From Corallibacter vietnamensis (GTDB lineage: Bacteria > Bacteroidota > Bacteroidia > Flavobacteriales > Flavobacteriaceae): a stretch of 64,000 nt of DNA. Under the pieces are notes generated by a model. The model had not been told where the DNA came from, did no database searches, and was given only the letters and a program-made list of their open reading frames with translations. Shown piece by piece: positions 24,862-34,700 of this stretch. Each line of letters begins with the position of its first letter. Position 1 is the first letter of the stretch. A program made the translations under genes and the position numbers. Location: NCBI RefSeq assembly GCF_039537875.1, contig NZ_BAABBI010000001.1, forward strand, positions 62,001 to 126,000, written 5' to 3'.

Positions 24862-27497
24862 TATTTTAATGTAGCTAAACTCGCCTTCAACGTTTCAATT
24901 TTAGCTAATGCATCTGCTTCTTTCTTCTTTTCTGAAGCTACAACTTGCTCTGGTGCATTGTTTACAAAACGCTCGTTAGATAGTTTTTTCTGTACCGATT
25001 TTAAGAAACCTTCGGTGTAGTTTAACTCTTCGGTTAGCTTTTTAATTTCGGCTTCAACGTCTATAGCTCCAACCATTGGCACAAAATATTCGTTTGATTT
25101 TACTCTAAAGGTTAATGCGCCTTCAACTGCTTCATCTACATATTTAATCGCTTCAAGATTACCCATTTTTTGGATAATCGCATCAAACGTAGTAGATGCT
25201 TTTTCGTTATTTATTACCGAAAATCCAATCGCATCCTTAAACGCAATGTTCTTTTCTTTTCTAATAGTACGAATACCTGAAATCACTTCTGAAGCAAAAT
25301 CAAATTCTAAAATCAAGGTTTCGTTTATTGCTTTTGCTGTTGGCCAACTCGCTACAATTAGAGCTTCTTCTGGCGTACGATCTTTTATGTAATGCCATAA
25401 ATCTTCAGTTAAAAATGGCATAAACGGATGTACAATTTTTAAGTTATCTTCAAAAATTGAGATAATTGCATTATAAGTTTTAGCATCTATTGGTTGTTGG
25501 TATGCTGGTTTTACCATTTCTAGTAACCAACCGCAAAAATCGTCGTAAATCAACTTGTAAATAGCCATTAATGCATCGCTTAAACGGTATTTACTAAAGT
25601 GATCTTCTATCTCGATTAATGCTTTTTGGAATTTAGATTCGTACCATTCTATCGCAATCTTACTTGCTTCTGGTTGCTCAATGCTTTCTGAAACTTCCCA
25701 ACCATCAACTAAACGATAGGCATTCCAGATTTTGTTACCAAAACCTTTTCCTTGTTGGCACAATGATTCGTCAAACAATAAATCGTTTCCTGCTGCGCTA
25801 CTTAATAATAATCCAACACGAACACCATCGGCGCTGTATTCTTCAATAAGTTTTAATGCGTCTGGTGAGTTTCCTAAAGATTTACTCATTTTACGACGTT
25901 GCTTATCACGTACCAATCCTGTTAAGTATACATTCTGAAAAGGTTTTTCATCTTTATACTCGTAACCAGCAATTATCATACGTGCTACCCAAAAGAATAA
26001 AATATCTGGACCAGTTACTAAGTCGTTTGTTGGGTAATAGTATTTAATTTCTTCGTTTTCTGGATTACGAATACCATCAAAAACCGACATTGGCCACAAC
26101 CATGATGAGAACCAAGTATCTAATGCATCGGTTTCTTGACGTAAATCTTCAGCTTTAAGTGAAGAATTTCCTGTTTTATCTTGAGCAAGTTTTACTGCAT
26201 CATTGATGTTTTCTGCTACTACAAAATCTTCTTTTCCGTCACCATAATAGTATGCAGGAATTTGTTGTCCCCAAAGTAATTGACGCGAAATATTCCAATC
26301 ACGAATGTTTTCCATCCAATGACGATAGGTATTTTCAAACTTTTTTGGGAATAGTTTTATATCGGCATCTTCACCTAAAACCGCTTCTATTGCTGGTTTT
26401 ACTAAATCTTCCATTTTTAAGAACCATTGGTCGCTTAATCGTGGTTCGATAATGGCTTTCGTTCGCTCTGAAATTCCAACACGGTTTTTATGGTCTTCAA
26501 TTTTTTCAATTAGACCTAAACTTTCAAGTTCTTTTACTATCCCTTTTCTAACTTCAAAACGATCTTTTCCTTCGTAATGTAAACCATAACTGTTTAAAGA
26601 AGCATCTTCATTAAAAATATCTACTACTTCAAGATTATGCTTATCACCTAGCATCTTGTCGTTTTCGTCATGCGCTGGTGTTACTTTTAAACAACCTGTA
26701 CCAAATTCTAAATCTACATAGTCATCTTCAATAATAGGGATTACACGGTTGCAGATTGGTACAATTGCTTTTTTTCCACGTAAGTGAACAAAACGCTCAT
26801 CATTAGGGTTAATACAAATTGCTGTATCACCAAAAATGGTTTCAGGACGTGTTGTAGCAATGGTTAGCGTATCGTCGCTACCTTCAATTTTATAATTTAA
26901 ATAGTATAGATTTCCTTGCTTTTCTTCGTAAATAACTTCTTCATCCGAAAGTGTTGTTTTAGCTTCAGGATCCCAATTTACCATACGATAACCACGATAA
27001 ATTAAGCCTTTATTGTATAAATCAACAAACACTTTTATTACGGCTTCGCTCATATCGTCGTCCATAGTAAACTTAGTACGATCCCAATCGCAAGAGCAAC
27101 CTAGTTTTTTTAATTGCTCAAGGATTACGCCACCATATTCGTGCGTCCAATCCCAAGCATGTTTTAAAAACTCGTCTCTAGTTAAATCATTTTTATCTAT
27201 TCCTTGTGCTTTTAATTTGGCAACAACTTTTGCTTCGGTAGCAATAGATGCGTGATCGGTTCCTGGAACCCAACAGGCATTTTTACCTTGTAAACGCGCA
27301 CGACGAATTAACACATCTTGAATAGTATTATTCAACATATGTCCCATGTGAAGTACTCCTGTTACGTTTGGCGGCGGAATTACAATAGTATATGGTTCTC
27401 TTTCGTCTGGTGTAGAATGAAAGTAATTATGTTTCATCCAGTAGTCATACCATTTGTTTTCTACCTGTTGTGCATCATATTTTGATGGAATACTCAT
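24861..27497 (-). CDS. valS: Valyl-tRNA synthetase
   Basis: An 878-residue class I aminoacyl-tRNA synthetase. The HIGH-type motif is PNVTGVLHMGHML (residues about 42-54) and the KMSKS loop is RRKMSKSLGNSPD. The editing (CP1) domain and the ValRS C-terminal coiled coil (VGAIDVEAEIKKLTEELNYTEGFLKSVQKKL...) are present, so it is full length and charges tRNA-Val. A TATTTTTG box lies 30 bases upstream. Downstream endonuclease overlaps by one base. Confidence 0.98.
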   Translation of the reverse strand: MSIPSKYDAQQVENKWYDYWMKHNYFHSTPDEREPYTIVIPPPNVTGVLHMGHMLNNTIQDVLIRRARLQGKNACWVPGTDHASIATEAKVVAKLKAQGIDKNDLTRDEFLKHAWDWTHEYGGVILEQLKKLGCSCDWDRTKFTMDDDMSEAVIKVFVDLYNKGLIYRGYRMVNWDPEAKTTLSDEEVIYEEKQGNLYYLNYKIEGSDDTLTIATTRPETIFGDTAICINPNDERFVHLRGKKAIVPICNRVIPIIEDDYVDLEFGTGCLKVTPAHDENDKMLGDKHNLEVVDIFNEDASLNSYGLHYEGKDRFEVRKGIVKELESLGLIEKIEDHKNRVGISERTKAIIEPRLSDQWFLKMEDLVKPAIEAVLGEDADIKLFPKKFENTYRHWMENIRDWNISRQLLWGQQIPAYYYGDGKEDFVVAENINDAVKLAQDKTGNSSLKAEDLRQETDALDTWFSSWLWPMSVFDGIRNPENEEIKYYYPTNDLVTGPDILFFWVARMIIAGYEYKDEKPFQNVYLTGLVRDKQRRKMSKSLGNSPDALKLIEEYSADGVRVGLLLSSAAGNDLLFDESLCQQGKGFGNKIWNAYRLVDGWEVSESIEQPEASKIAIEWYESKFQKALIEIEDHFSKYRLSDALMAIYKLIYDDFCGWLLEMVKPAYQQPIDAKTYNAIISIFEDNLKIVHPFMPFLTEDLWHYIKDRTPEEALIVASWPTAKAINETLILEFDFASEVISGIRTIRKEKNIAFKDAIGFSVINNEKASTTFDAIIQKMGNLEAIKYVDEAVEGALTFRVKSNEYFVPMVGAIDVEAEIKKLTEELNYTEGFLKSVQKKLSNERFVNNAPEQVVASEKKKEADALAKIETLKASLATLK

Positions 27498-27526
27498 CTT
27501 TGGAATAGTTTTTGAATTAAGAAAGG

Positions 27527-27534
27527 CAAAAATA
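27527..27534 (-). promoter_or_regulatory. -7 box upstream of valS
   Basis: CAAAAATA on the plus strand reads TATTTTTG on the minus strand, about 30 bases before the valS ATG. Confidence 0.5.
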
Positions 27535-27617
27535 CTTATATTTTGTTGTTCTATAAAATGTTTTGTTTGCCTTTAAATAGGTGATATGTTATTTTAACAC
27601 GTATTATGTCTATTTTT

Positions 27618-27649
27618 TTTGTAGAACGCACAAAAAGTAAGTAAGTTTA
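27618..27649 (+). promoter_or_regulatory. Promoter of the DUF1573 gene
   Basis: TTTG (27618-27621), a 20-base spacer, then TAAGTTTA (27642-27649): a good fit to the Bacteroidota TTTG/TAnnTTTG arrangement with one mismatch. The ATG follows at 27674. Confidence 0.5.
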
Positions 27650-27673
27650 CCAAGTAATTAAATATTATATATC

Positions 27674-28099
27674 ATGAAAAATTTCATTACCATATTATTT
27701 ATCGGATTATTGAGTTTTACAGTAAATGCTCAAGATAAAGTCGCTAAAATAGAGTTTAAAAGCACCATTATTGATTATGGCACCATAGAAAAGGGCGCTG
27801 ATGGCGTTCGTGTTTTTGAATTTACAAACACAGGTGATGCTCCTCTTATTATATCAAACGTAAAATCTAGTTGTGGTTGTACAGTTCCTAAAAAACCAAA
27901 AGACCCTATTATGCCAGGAAAAACTGGTGAAATTCAGGTTAAGTACGACACTAACAGAGTTATGCCTATTAGAAAAAACATAACTGTAATGTCTAATGCT
28001 GAAACACCAACTGTTGTTTTAAAAATTAAAGGTGAAGTTATTGACCCTTCAAAGCAAAGTGTTTTAAGCAAAAGCAGTAAAAGTGTTATGGAGAAATAG
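27674..28099 (+). CDS. DUF1573 domain exported protein
   Basis: A 141-residue protein with a Sec signal (MKNFITILFIGLLSFTVNAQ). The mature domain is an ASH/MSP-like immunoglobulin fold with the family pattern FEFTNTGDAPLIISNVKSSCGCTVPKKP and a closing VLKIKGEV. The Cys-Gly-Cys in SSCGCT is a steady feature of DUF1573. The family is common in Bacteroidota envelopes with no settled function; structural or metal-binding roles are guesses. Monocistronic, with a terminator after it. Confidence 0.9.
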   Translation: MKNFITILFIGLLSFTVNAQDKVAKIEFKSTIIDYGTIEKGADGVRVFEFTNTGDAPLIISNVKSSCGCTVPKKPKDPIMPGKTGEIQVKYDTNRVMPIRKNITVMSNAETPTVVLKIKGEVIDPSKQSVLSKSSKSVMEK

Positions 28100-28120
28100 T
28101 AGCCCAATACTAAAAACACA

Positions 28121-28157
28121 AAAGGTCTTGAATATAATGTTATTCAAGACCTTTTTT
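28121..28157. terminator. Bidirectional terminator between DUF1573 and PDZ-protease genes
   Basis: AAAGGTCTTGAATA / TATTCAAGACCTTT stem with flanking A and T tracts; the last bases touch the stop codon of the minus-strand gene. Confidence 0.85.
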
Positions 28158-29493
28158 AATTTAACAAACTCTCTAAATAAAACTGATACTTTAACTCTGT
28201 ACCATTTCTATCTATTTTTATTTTTATGAGTTCTCCTGCTTTACCATAAAACTTTTGCATGATCTCTTGCAGCGTAAATTCTTCAACCTTTTTATTATTG
28301 ATAACCAGAATTATGTCTCCTACTTTGAGCCCTGCGTTATAAGCTGGCGATTTTTCTCTTAACTCTGATATAGAATAGGCTGGTTTTAAAACAAGTTTAT
28401 AATCAACCTGATTGTTAATTACAGGGGTTGAATCATCTACATTTGTTGTTATAACACGAGCTTGTCTTATAGAACGATGTTTCTGTGTTACTAACCTTAA
28501 ACCATCATGCATTAATTCTATTCCGCTTTTGTTATAGCTAAAGTCATCCTTATAGTAACGACTTTTCTTGAATAAAACTCGTTTGTTATGATAATCAAAT
28601 ATTAAATTAAATCTTTTTAAGATATTACCTGCAAGACTTCCGTTTCTACCCTTAAAATGTTTTACATGATTTATAGACTTGGCATCAGGAAAAGCCACAT
28701 TAGCATTATTAAAAACAAAACGCCCAACAGAAACGCTTTCCACTTTTGATCGTTTTCCATAAATAGTACCACTTAACCCATGCCCTAAAAAGTCATAAAA
28801 ATAATTATTGACTACTTGTATATTCAGCATTTCATCTTCAAATAACCACAAAGAATCACTACCTCCTGAATCTATTAAAAGCTTAACGGGCACATCTCTT
28901 CCATTAAGCGTTACATTAATATTTAAATAAGGTTTATTATTAAAAAACTCTAAAGGCAGCACATCGCACTTTTTACATTTATTGTTATTAAAATCAGTTG
29001 GATTTATCACCTTAATAAATTGTCTTCCATAGTGTACTTCAACGATTAAATCTTTAAAAAAATCATACCCTATAATTCCATGAATTGGGATTCCTAATCT
29101 TGGTGCAAAGTTTAGTTTGGCGTTATAAATTGCATATAAATCTTGGTTTACATTTACAGCATTTCCTATTTTAAAAATATTATTGGTTGACTTTAATGCT
29201 TTAACGGGCTTGTCTTCGCCAAGGCCTCTTAAAAAAATAGTTTCGGAGTTTTTTATCTGAAGTGAATCTACACTGTTTAAAAAATTAAAAATTATTGGTT
29301 TACTTACGCCTGTGTCTAATATAAAGGATAGCTCAACACCGTTTATTGATACCGGAATAACAATAAGATTATTTATTAATTGAAAATGTATCTTATCAAC
29401 ACCTTTTTTTCCTTGAACAACAAATTGGTTTTGCGCTAATAAAAATGAATTCGCAAAAAAGTATGCAAATAAAATACAGATACATTTTTTCAT
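28156..29493 (-). CDS. Exported retropepsin-like aspartyl protease with PDZ domain
   Basis: A 445-residue protein with a Sec signal (CICILFAYFFANSFLLAQ). Two pepsin-like halves each carry a catalytic motif: FILDTGVSKP and LLIDSGGSDS, so the enzyme has both aspartates in one chain. A PDZ domain closes it (YNAGLKVGDIILVINNKKVEEF, residues about 370-440). This layout is frequent in Bacteroidota and is likely to work in the periplasm or at the outer membrane; substrate unknown. Stands alone on its strand. Confidence 0.88.
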   Translation of the reverse strand: MKKCICILFAYFFANSFLLAQNQFVVQGKKGVDKIHFQLINNLIVIPVSINGVELSFILDTGVSKPIIFNFLNSVDSLQIKNSETIFLRGLGEDKPVKALKSTNNIFKIGNAVNVNQDLYAIYNAKLNFAPRLGIPIHGIIGYDFFKDLIVEVHYGRQFIKVINPTDFNNNKCKKCDVLPLEFFNNKPYLNINVTLNGRDVPVKLLIDSGGSDSLWLFEDEMLNIQVVNNYFYDFLGHGLSGTIYGKRSKVESVSVGRFVFNNANVAFPDAKSINHVKHFKGRNGSLAGNILKRFNLIFDYHNKRVLFKKSRYYKDDFSYNKSGIELMHDGLRLVTQKHRSIRQARVITTNVDDSTPVINNQVDYKLVLKPAYSISELREKSPAYNAGLKVGDIILVINNKKVEEFTLQEIMQKFYGKAGELIKIKIDRNGTELKYQFYLESLLN

Positions 29494-29616
29494 AAATTCA
29501 TATTTAGCACCTAATCAATTTACAAATCTTTAATTTAAGTTCAATATTTAACAGTCTATTTTAAAAAAACTTTAATATAAATTTCGGAACTTTGCTACTT
29601 TAATTTAAGAATAGAC

Positions 29617-30807
29617 ATGCCAACAATATCTCAAAAGGGGCAATTAATGCCTCAATCTCCAATAAGAAAGTTAGTTCCTTATGCTGAAAAGGCATATCAA
29701 GAAGGAAAAGTTGTATATCATTTAAACATAGGTCAGCCGGATATAAAAACTCCTGAAGTAGCTTTAGATGCTGTAAAAGTTCACTCTTTAGACATTTTAG
29801 CATATACTAGATCTGAAGGTTCTGATGGTTATAGAGACAAAATAGCTGCTTATTACAACAACCATGACATTAAAGTTACAAAAGAAGAAATTATTGTAAC
29901 AACTGGTGGTAGTGAAGCATTACTATTTGCTTTTGGAAGTATTATGGATACTGATGATGAAATAATTATCCCAGAGCCATTTTATGCTAACTACAACGGG
30001 TTTTCAACAGCATCTGGAGTAAACATTGTACCTGTAATTTCAAAAATTGAAGATAATTTTGCATTACCTCCTATTGAGGAATTTGAAAAATTAATCACAC
30101 CAAAAACAAAAGCTATTCTTATATGTAATCCTGGCAACCCAACAGGATATCTATATTCTAAAGAAGAAATTCAAAAACTTGCTGCGATTGTAAAAAAACA
30201 TGATTTATTTTTAATTGCAGATGAAGTTTACAGAGAGTTTGCTTATGATGGTGTAAGTCACTACTCTATCATGCAAGAAGAAAGTATTCAGGAGCATGCC
30301 ATTATGATAGATTCAGTATCAAAACGCTATAGTATGTGTGGCGCTAGAATAGGTTGTTTAGTCTCAAAAAACAAACAAATAATTGCTACGGCATTAAAGT
30401 TTGCCCAAGCAAGATTAAGCCCTCCTACATTAGCCCAAATTGCTAGTGAAGCTGCATTACAAACACCGCAAAGCTATTTTACTGATGTTATAGATGAGTA
30501 TGTTGACCGTAGAGACACATTAATTTCAGAATTAGAGAAAATAGAAGGTGTAAAAGTTGCCAAACCTAAAGGAGCTTTTTATTGTATTGTAGAATTACCT
30601 GTAAAAAACTCTGATGATTTTGCGCAGTGGCTTTTAGAAAATTTTGATGTAAACGGAGAAACCATTATGGTTGCTCCTGCTGCAGGTTTTTATTCAACAC
30701 CAGGTGTTGGACTTAACCAAATACGAATTGCATATGTTCTTAACAAAGAAAGCCTTGTAAAAGCTGTAAACATATTAAAAGAAGCTCTTAAAGTTTACAA
30801 AGACTAG
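29617..30807 (+). CDS. PLP-dependent aminotransferase, class I (AspC-like)
   Basis: A 396-residue fold type I aminotransferase. HLNIGQPDIKTP near the N-terminus, CNPGNPTGYLY, ADEVYREF and the Schiff-base lysine in SVSKRYSMCGARIG are intact; QIRIAYVLN near the end holds the Arg for the carboxylate. The likely substrate is aspartate or a related amino acid, but specificity cannot be fixed. The stop TAG overlaps the GTG start of murB by one base, so the two genes form an operon. Confidence 0.92.
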   Translation: MPTISQKGQLMPQSPIRKLVPYAEKAYQEGKVVYHLNIGQPDIKTPEVALDAVKVHSLDILAYTRSEGSDGYRDKIAAYYNNHDIKVTKEEIIVTTGGSEALLFAFGSIMDTDDEIIIPEPFYANYNGFSTASGVNIVPVISKIEDNFALPPIEEFEKLITPKTKAILICNPGNPTGYLYSKEEIQKLAAIVKKHDLFLIADEVYREFAYDGVSHYSIMQEESIQEHAIMIDSVSKRYSMCGARIGCLVSKNKQIIATALKFAQARLSPPTLAQIASEAALQTPQSYFTDVIDEYVDRRDTLISELEKIEGVKVAKPKGAFYCIVELPVKNSDDFAQWLLENFDVNGETIMVAPAAGFYSTPGVGLNQIRIAYVLNKESLVKAVNILKEALKVYKD

Positions 30808-31820
30808 TGCTAATTCAAAATAACATATCCTTAAAACCATACAATACATTTGGAATAGATGTAAAAGCAAAACACTTTACATCTATTTCAAGTATTGATT
30901 CGCTCATAGATATTTTATCATCAAATATCTACCCTAACAAACTCATTTTGGGTGGTGGCAGTAATATGTTATTAACAAAAGATGTTAATGCACTTGTCAT
31001 TCATATTAACATTAAAGGAATTTCTATTATTTCAGAAACCGAAGACCACGTTATTGTTAAAGCGAATGCTGGTGAAGTATGGCACGAATTTGTACTATGG
31101 TGTTTAAAGCATGATTTTGGTGGTATTGAAAACCTATCACTAATTCCGGGAAATGTAGGCACAGCTCCTATACAAAACATAGGTGCTTATGGTGTAGAAA
31201 TAAAAGACACTTTTGTTTCATGTGAAGCTCTTAATCTTGAAACAAAAAACATAGAAACGTTTACAAATGAAACCTGCAATTTCGGCTACAGACAATCTAT
31301 TTTTAAACACGAAGCAAAAGGAAAATATATAATTTGCAATGTAACCTTTAAGTTGTCTAAAAAAAATCATGAATTGCACACTGGTTATGGAGCTATAATG
31401 TCAGAATTAGAAACTCAAAATATAACACAACCAACAATACAAGACGTTTCTAAAGCTGTTATAGCAATAAGACAAAGCAAATTACCAGACCCAAAACAAA
31501 TAGGTAACAGCGGTAGTTTTTTTAAGAATCCAGTAATTTCAATAACAAAATACAATCTCTTAAAAGAGAATTTCCCTGAAATCCCTGGATATGTTATCTC
31601 AAACACAGACATTAAAGTTCCTGCAGGCTGGCTTATAGAAAAAGCTGGTTTTAAAGGAAAACGATTTGAAAATTACGGAGTACATAACAAACAAGCATTA
31701 GTACTCGTTAACTACGGTGGTGCCAGTGGTACAGATATTTTAAATCTATCAAAACTTATACAAAAAACCATCCAGCAGCTTTTTGATATTTCTATTGAAG
31801 CTGAAGTAAATATTCTTTAA
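30807..31820 (+). CDS. murB: UDP-N-acetylenolpyruvoylglucosamine reductase
   Basis: A 337-residue type I MurB that reduces UDP-GlcNAc-enolpyruvate to UDP-MurNAc in peptidoglycan synthesis, with FAD and NADPH. FAD-binding LILGGGSNMLLTKD and ENLSLIPGNVGTAPIQNIGAYGVE are clear; the catalytic Ser is in NSGSFFKNPV and the Glu in the C-terminal EAEVNIL. The start is GTG at 30807 within TAGTG, coupling it to the aminotransferase. Confidence 0.96.
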   Translation: MLIQNNISLKPYNTFGIDVKAKHFTSISSIDSLIDILSSNIYPNKLILGGGSNMLLTKDVNALVIHINIKGISIISETEDHVIVKANAGEVWHEFVLWCLKHDFGGIENLSLIPGNVGTAPIQNIGAYGVEIKDTFVSCEALNLETKNIETFTNETCNFGYRQSIFKHEAKGKYIICNVTFKLSKKNHELHTGYGAIMSELETQNITQPTIQDVSKAVIAIRQSKLPDPKQIGNSGSFFKNPVISITKYNLLKENFPEIPGYVISNTDIKVPAGWLIEKAGFKGKRFENYGVHNKQALVLVNYGGASGTDILNLSKLIQKTIQQLFDISIEAEVNIL

Positions 31821-31872
31821 ATAAAAAAGAAATCTCTAAATTTGATATTTACTAACAAACCTATCAACAAAT

Positions 31873-32418
31873 TTGAGCACACCAATTGAAAAACAAATTG
31901 TTAGTTTATTACATAGAAGTGATAAAAAAGCCATTTCATTACTGTATGAAAACTATGCTGACGCCTTATTTGGTGTAATCTCAAAGGTTTTAACAGATGA
32001 AAGCTTGGCGCAAGATGCCTTGCAAGAAACCTTTATTAAAGTTTGGAAAAAATCTAAATCTTACAACCCAGAGAAAGCAAAATTGTTTACTTGGTTATAC
32101 AGAATTGCTTACAACACAGCCATCGATAAAGTTCGTTATCAGTCAAATAAAACAAGTAAAGAAGTCCAAATTGAAACTTCAAACGTATATAAATTAACAT
32201 CACAAGGTTTAAACCAAGATGTATTAGACATTAAAACGCACTTAAAGACGTTAGACGAGAAATATCAAATAGTTATTAACGCCCTCTTTTTTGAAGGCAT
32301 GACACAACAAGAAGCTAGCGACGAATTAGAAATTCCGCTAGGTACAATAAAATCAAGATTAAAAATTGGATTACGTGAACTGAAAAAAATTTACGATCCA
32401 GAATTAAAAAAGTCATGA
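31873..32418 (+). CDS. ECF RNA polymerase sigma factor
   Basis: A 181-residue sigma factor. Region 2 is LYENYADALFGVISKVLTDESLAQDALQETFIKVW with TWLYRIAYNTAIDKVR; region 4 is LDEKYQIVINALFFEGMTQQEASDELEIPLGTIKSRLKIGL. The only fitting start is TTG at 31873; no in-frame Met occurs before the region 4 helix. Its stop overlaps the anti-sigma start by 4 bases (ATGA), the standard sigma/anti-sigma pairing. Confidence 0.93.
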   Translation: MSTPIEKQIVSLLHRSDKKAISLLYENYADALFGVISKVLTDESLAQDALQETFIKVWKKSKSYNPEKAKLFTWLYRIAYNTAIDKVRYQSNKTSKEVQIETSNVYKLTSQGLNQDVLDIKTHLKTLDEKYQIVINALFFEGMTQQEASDELEIPLGTIKSRLKIGLRELKKIYDPELKKS

Positions 32419-33218
32419 ATGATAAAATAAATACATTTTTAAATTCTGACCTTCTAGACAAGTATCTATTAGGTAGCACTACCTCTGCTGAAACTGAAAT
32501 GGTAGAAACCTATATATCTAAATACCCAGAAGTACAGAATGCCTACAACACACTACAGCACAATTTAGAAATTGTTGCTAAACGTGATGCTGTTGAAGCT
32601 CCTAAAGACATCTTAAACAACATTTTTGATGCGCTTGATGAAGAAACTCCTGTTTTAAGTTTAAATCCTGAAACAAAGCAAAAAAAATGGACTAACTACA
32701 GTATTGCTGCTAGTATTGCCGCTTTTATATTTGCAGGAACAACTTTGTTTTTATACACTCAAAAACAAAGTCTTAATTTAGAAAATCAAAAAGTAGTAGA
32801 TGAAATTTTTGATTTAAGAAGCGATATTGATTCTCAAAACAAAAGATTGGACGATATCATGCGTCAGTTTAAACAGCTTAACAACCCTGAAACTGAAAAG
32901 TATATCATAAACGGAAACAACAGAGCTAAAAACCTTAAAACAGTCGCTTACATAAATCCAAAAGAAAAAAAATCTATGATAGATGTGGTTTCTCTACCGC
33001 AACTACCAGAAGAACAATGCTATCAAATTTGGGCTGAAGTACAAGACAAAATGGTAAATCTTGGTATTTTAAGCGAAACTGACAGAAAACTAATGGAAAT
33101 ACCTTATACCGAAAACGCATTAGGCTTAAGCATTACCATTGAAGAAAAAGGAAGCAAAATAAATAACAGCTCAAAAGAAAATGCTGTTGCTGAAATTAGC
33201 TTTCAAAAAAATAAATAA
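32415..33218 (+). CDS. RskA-type anti-sigma factor
   Basis: A 267-residue membrane protein. The N-terminal cytoplasmic helix bundle (LLDKYLLGSTTSAETEMVETYI) resembles the anti-sigma domain without zinc ligands; one membrane helix follows (YSIAASIAAFIFAGTTLFLY, residues about 95-115), then a coiled-coil stretch and a periplasmic RskA-like domain (EEQCYQIWAEVQDKMVNLGIL). It should hold the upstream sigma factor at the membrane. Operon with it by a 4-base overlap. The inducing signal is unknown. Confidence 0.9.
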   Translation: MNDKINTFLNSDLLDKYLLGSTTSAETEMVETYISKYPEVQNAYNTLQHNLEIVAKRDAVEAPKDILNNIFDALDEETPVLSLNPETKQKKWTNYSIAASIAAFIFAGTTLFLYTQKQSLNLENQKVVDEIFDLRSDIDSQNKRLDDIMRQFKQLNNPETEKYIINGNNRAKNLKTVAYINPKEKKSMIDVVSLPQLPEEQCYQIWAEVQDKMVNLGILSETDRKLMEIPYTENALGLSITIEEKGSKINNSSKENAVAEISFQKNK

Positions 33219-33241
33219 ACAATAGTCTATTTACACGCTCA

Positions 33242-33274
33242 AAGCCTCACTTTGCATTTTATAAAGTGAGGCTT
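33242..33274 (+). terminator. Hairpin after the sigma/anti-sigma pair
   Basis: AAGCCTCACTTT / AAAGTGAGGCTT forms a 12-bp stem with a 9-base loop, 23 bases past the stop. The T-tract is weak (TTGTTG), so termination may be partial. Confidence 0.65.
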
Positions 33275-33303
33275 TGTTGTACGTGTTTTTAAGTAAAAAT
33301 GGC

Positions 33304-33311
33304 TACCTTTG
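33304..33311 (+). promoter_or_regulatory. -7 box upstream of the small membrane protein and GT operon
   Basis: TACCTTTG matches TAnnTTTG; the first gene starts 66 bases on at 33378. Confidence 0.55.
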
Positions 33312-33377
33312 TAAAAAATTACAGGCACCACATTAATAACGTCTTGTAATAATTAGAAAAGAAAGAAAAATAAACAC

Positions 33378-33581
33378 ATGAAACTTCTTTTAATCACATT
33401 AATTCTATTAGGATTAGGAATCGCAGGAATTGCCATAAAAATCTGGGCAAAAAAAGACGGAGAATTTGCCGGTACATGCGCTAGCCAGAACCCAATGCTT
33501 AATAAAAGCGGAGAAGCTTGTGGCTTTTGTGGTAAAACACCAGACCAATTTAGCAACTGCAACGAACCTCAACATTCGTAA
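33378..33581 (+). CDS. Small Cys-containing membrane protein
   Basis: A 67-residue protein: an N-terminal membrane helix (LLLITLILLGLGIAGIAIKIW) and a short outside tail with four cysteines (FAGTCASQN, GEACGFCGKT, SNCNEP). The C-x2-C pair plus two more Cys suggests metal or Fe-S binding or disulfides. Similar small proteins occur in flavobacteria as uncharacterised membrane or secreted proteins. It is 6 bases before the glycosyltransferase gene and thus the first gene of that operon. The function is not known. Confidence 0.75.
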   Translation: MKLLLITLILLGLGIAGIAIKIWAKKDGEFAGTCASQNPMLNKSGEACGFCGKTPDQFSNCNEPQHS

Positions 33582-33587
33582 GCATAC

Positions 33588-34700
33588 ATGAACATTCTTG
33601 AAATAGTTTGCTACACCTTTGCTGGTGTTGTTAGTATTCAAGTTATGTTTTATTTGTTTGTATTTGGGAAATTTGCTTTTTCCAAAGAAAAAAAACAAAC
33701 AAAAGAAAACGTCCCTGTATCTGTAATTATTTGCGCTAAAAATGAAGCAACTAATTTAAGAACTTTTTTACCTTACATTTTAAATCAAGATTACGCAAAC
33801 TATCAAATTGTATTAATTAACGATGCTTCTATTGATGATACACTAGAGGTTATGGAAGACTTTGCTAATACAAATGATTCAATAAAAATAGTAAACGTAA
33901 AAAATAACGAAGCATTTTGGGCAAACAAAAAATATGCTCTCACTCTAGGCATTAAAGCTGCCAAGCACAACATTTTACTATTTACTGACGCTGATTGTAA
34001 ACCTGTATCAAAACATTGGATATCAGAAATGGTATCTCATTTTAATAACAGCAAAAGTATTGTTTTAGGGTATGGCGCTTATTCTAAAGTTAAAAACTCT
34101 ATACTAAATAAGCTAGTACGCTTTGAGACTCTTCTTACCGCTACACAGTATATGGCTTTTGCTAAACTAGGAATGCCGTATATGGGTGTTGGTAGAAATC
34201 TGGCTTATACTAAAGATCTTTTTTTTAAAGCCAATGGTTTTATGGGGCATATGCATATAAGATCTGGAGACGATGACTTATTTATAAACCAAGTAGGGAA
34301 CTCAAAAAACACTGCTATTTGTGTTACAAAAGAAAGCTTTACAACTTCAAATCCTAAAACCACATTGGCTAGCTGGATAAAACAAAAGAGACGACATATT
34401 ACTGCTGCAAATCACTATAAAAAAGCACATAAATTTTTATTAGGGCTTTTTTATATATCGCAGTTGTTATTCTGGATATTATCTATAACATTAATTGCAT
34501 CTCAAAGCTTTATAAACGTAGTAGTTGCGTTAATTGCTTTACGATTTATCGCTCAATTTCTATCCATAGGATTTTCAGCAAAAAAACTAAATGAACAAGA
34601 TTTAATTTTCTTACTTCCAATATTAGAACTTTTTTTAATTACCTCTCAATTAACTATCTTTATCATAAACCTATTCTCAAAACCTACACATTGGAAATAA
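33588..34700 (+). CDS. Membrane-bound family 2 glycosyltransferase
   Basis: A 370-residue GT2 enzyme. One N-terminal membrane helix (VCYTFAGVVSIQVMFYLFVF), then the GT-A domain (VPVSVIICAKNEATNL, VLINDASIDDT, DxD-like LLFTDADCKP, and SWIKQKRRHITA, a QxxRW-type motif as KQKRR), then about three C-terminal membrane helices. This layout is shared with processive or lipid-linked sugar transferases. Acceptor unknown. Its last 10 bases overlap the start of an ECF sigma gene, so the two are coupled. Confidence 0.9.
   Translation: MNILEIVCYTFAGVVSIQVMFYLFVFGKFAFSKEKKQTKENVPVSVIICAKNEATNLRTFLPYILNQDYANYQIVLINDASIDDTLEVMEDFANTNDSIKIVNVKNNEAFWANKKYALTLGIKAAKHNILLFTDADCKPVSKHWISEMVSHFNNSKSIVLGYGAYSKVKNSILNKLVRFETLLTATQYMAFAKLGMPYMGVGRNLAYTKDLFFKANGFMGHMHIRSGDDDLFINQVGNSKNTAICVTKESFTTSNPKTTLASWIKQKRRHITAANHYKKAHKFLLGLFYISQLLFWILSITLIASQSFINVVVALIALRFIAQFLSIGFSAKKLNEQDLIFLLPILELFLITSQLTIFIINLFSKPTHWK

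Noticed and set aside
27498..27673. T-box or other aminoacyl-tRNA sensor before valS
   Set aside because: The valS leader is only about 25-30 bases long and has no T-box sequence; T-boxes are not expected in this phylum.
33242..33274. Small RNA gene after the anti-sigma gene
   Set aside because: The long hairpin is simply explained as a terminator with a poor T-tract, with nothing else around it suggesting an RNA gene.
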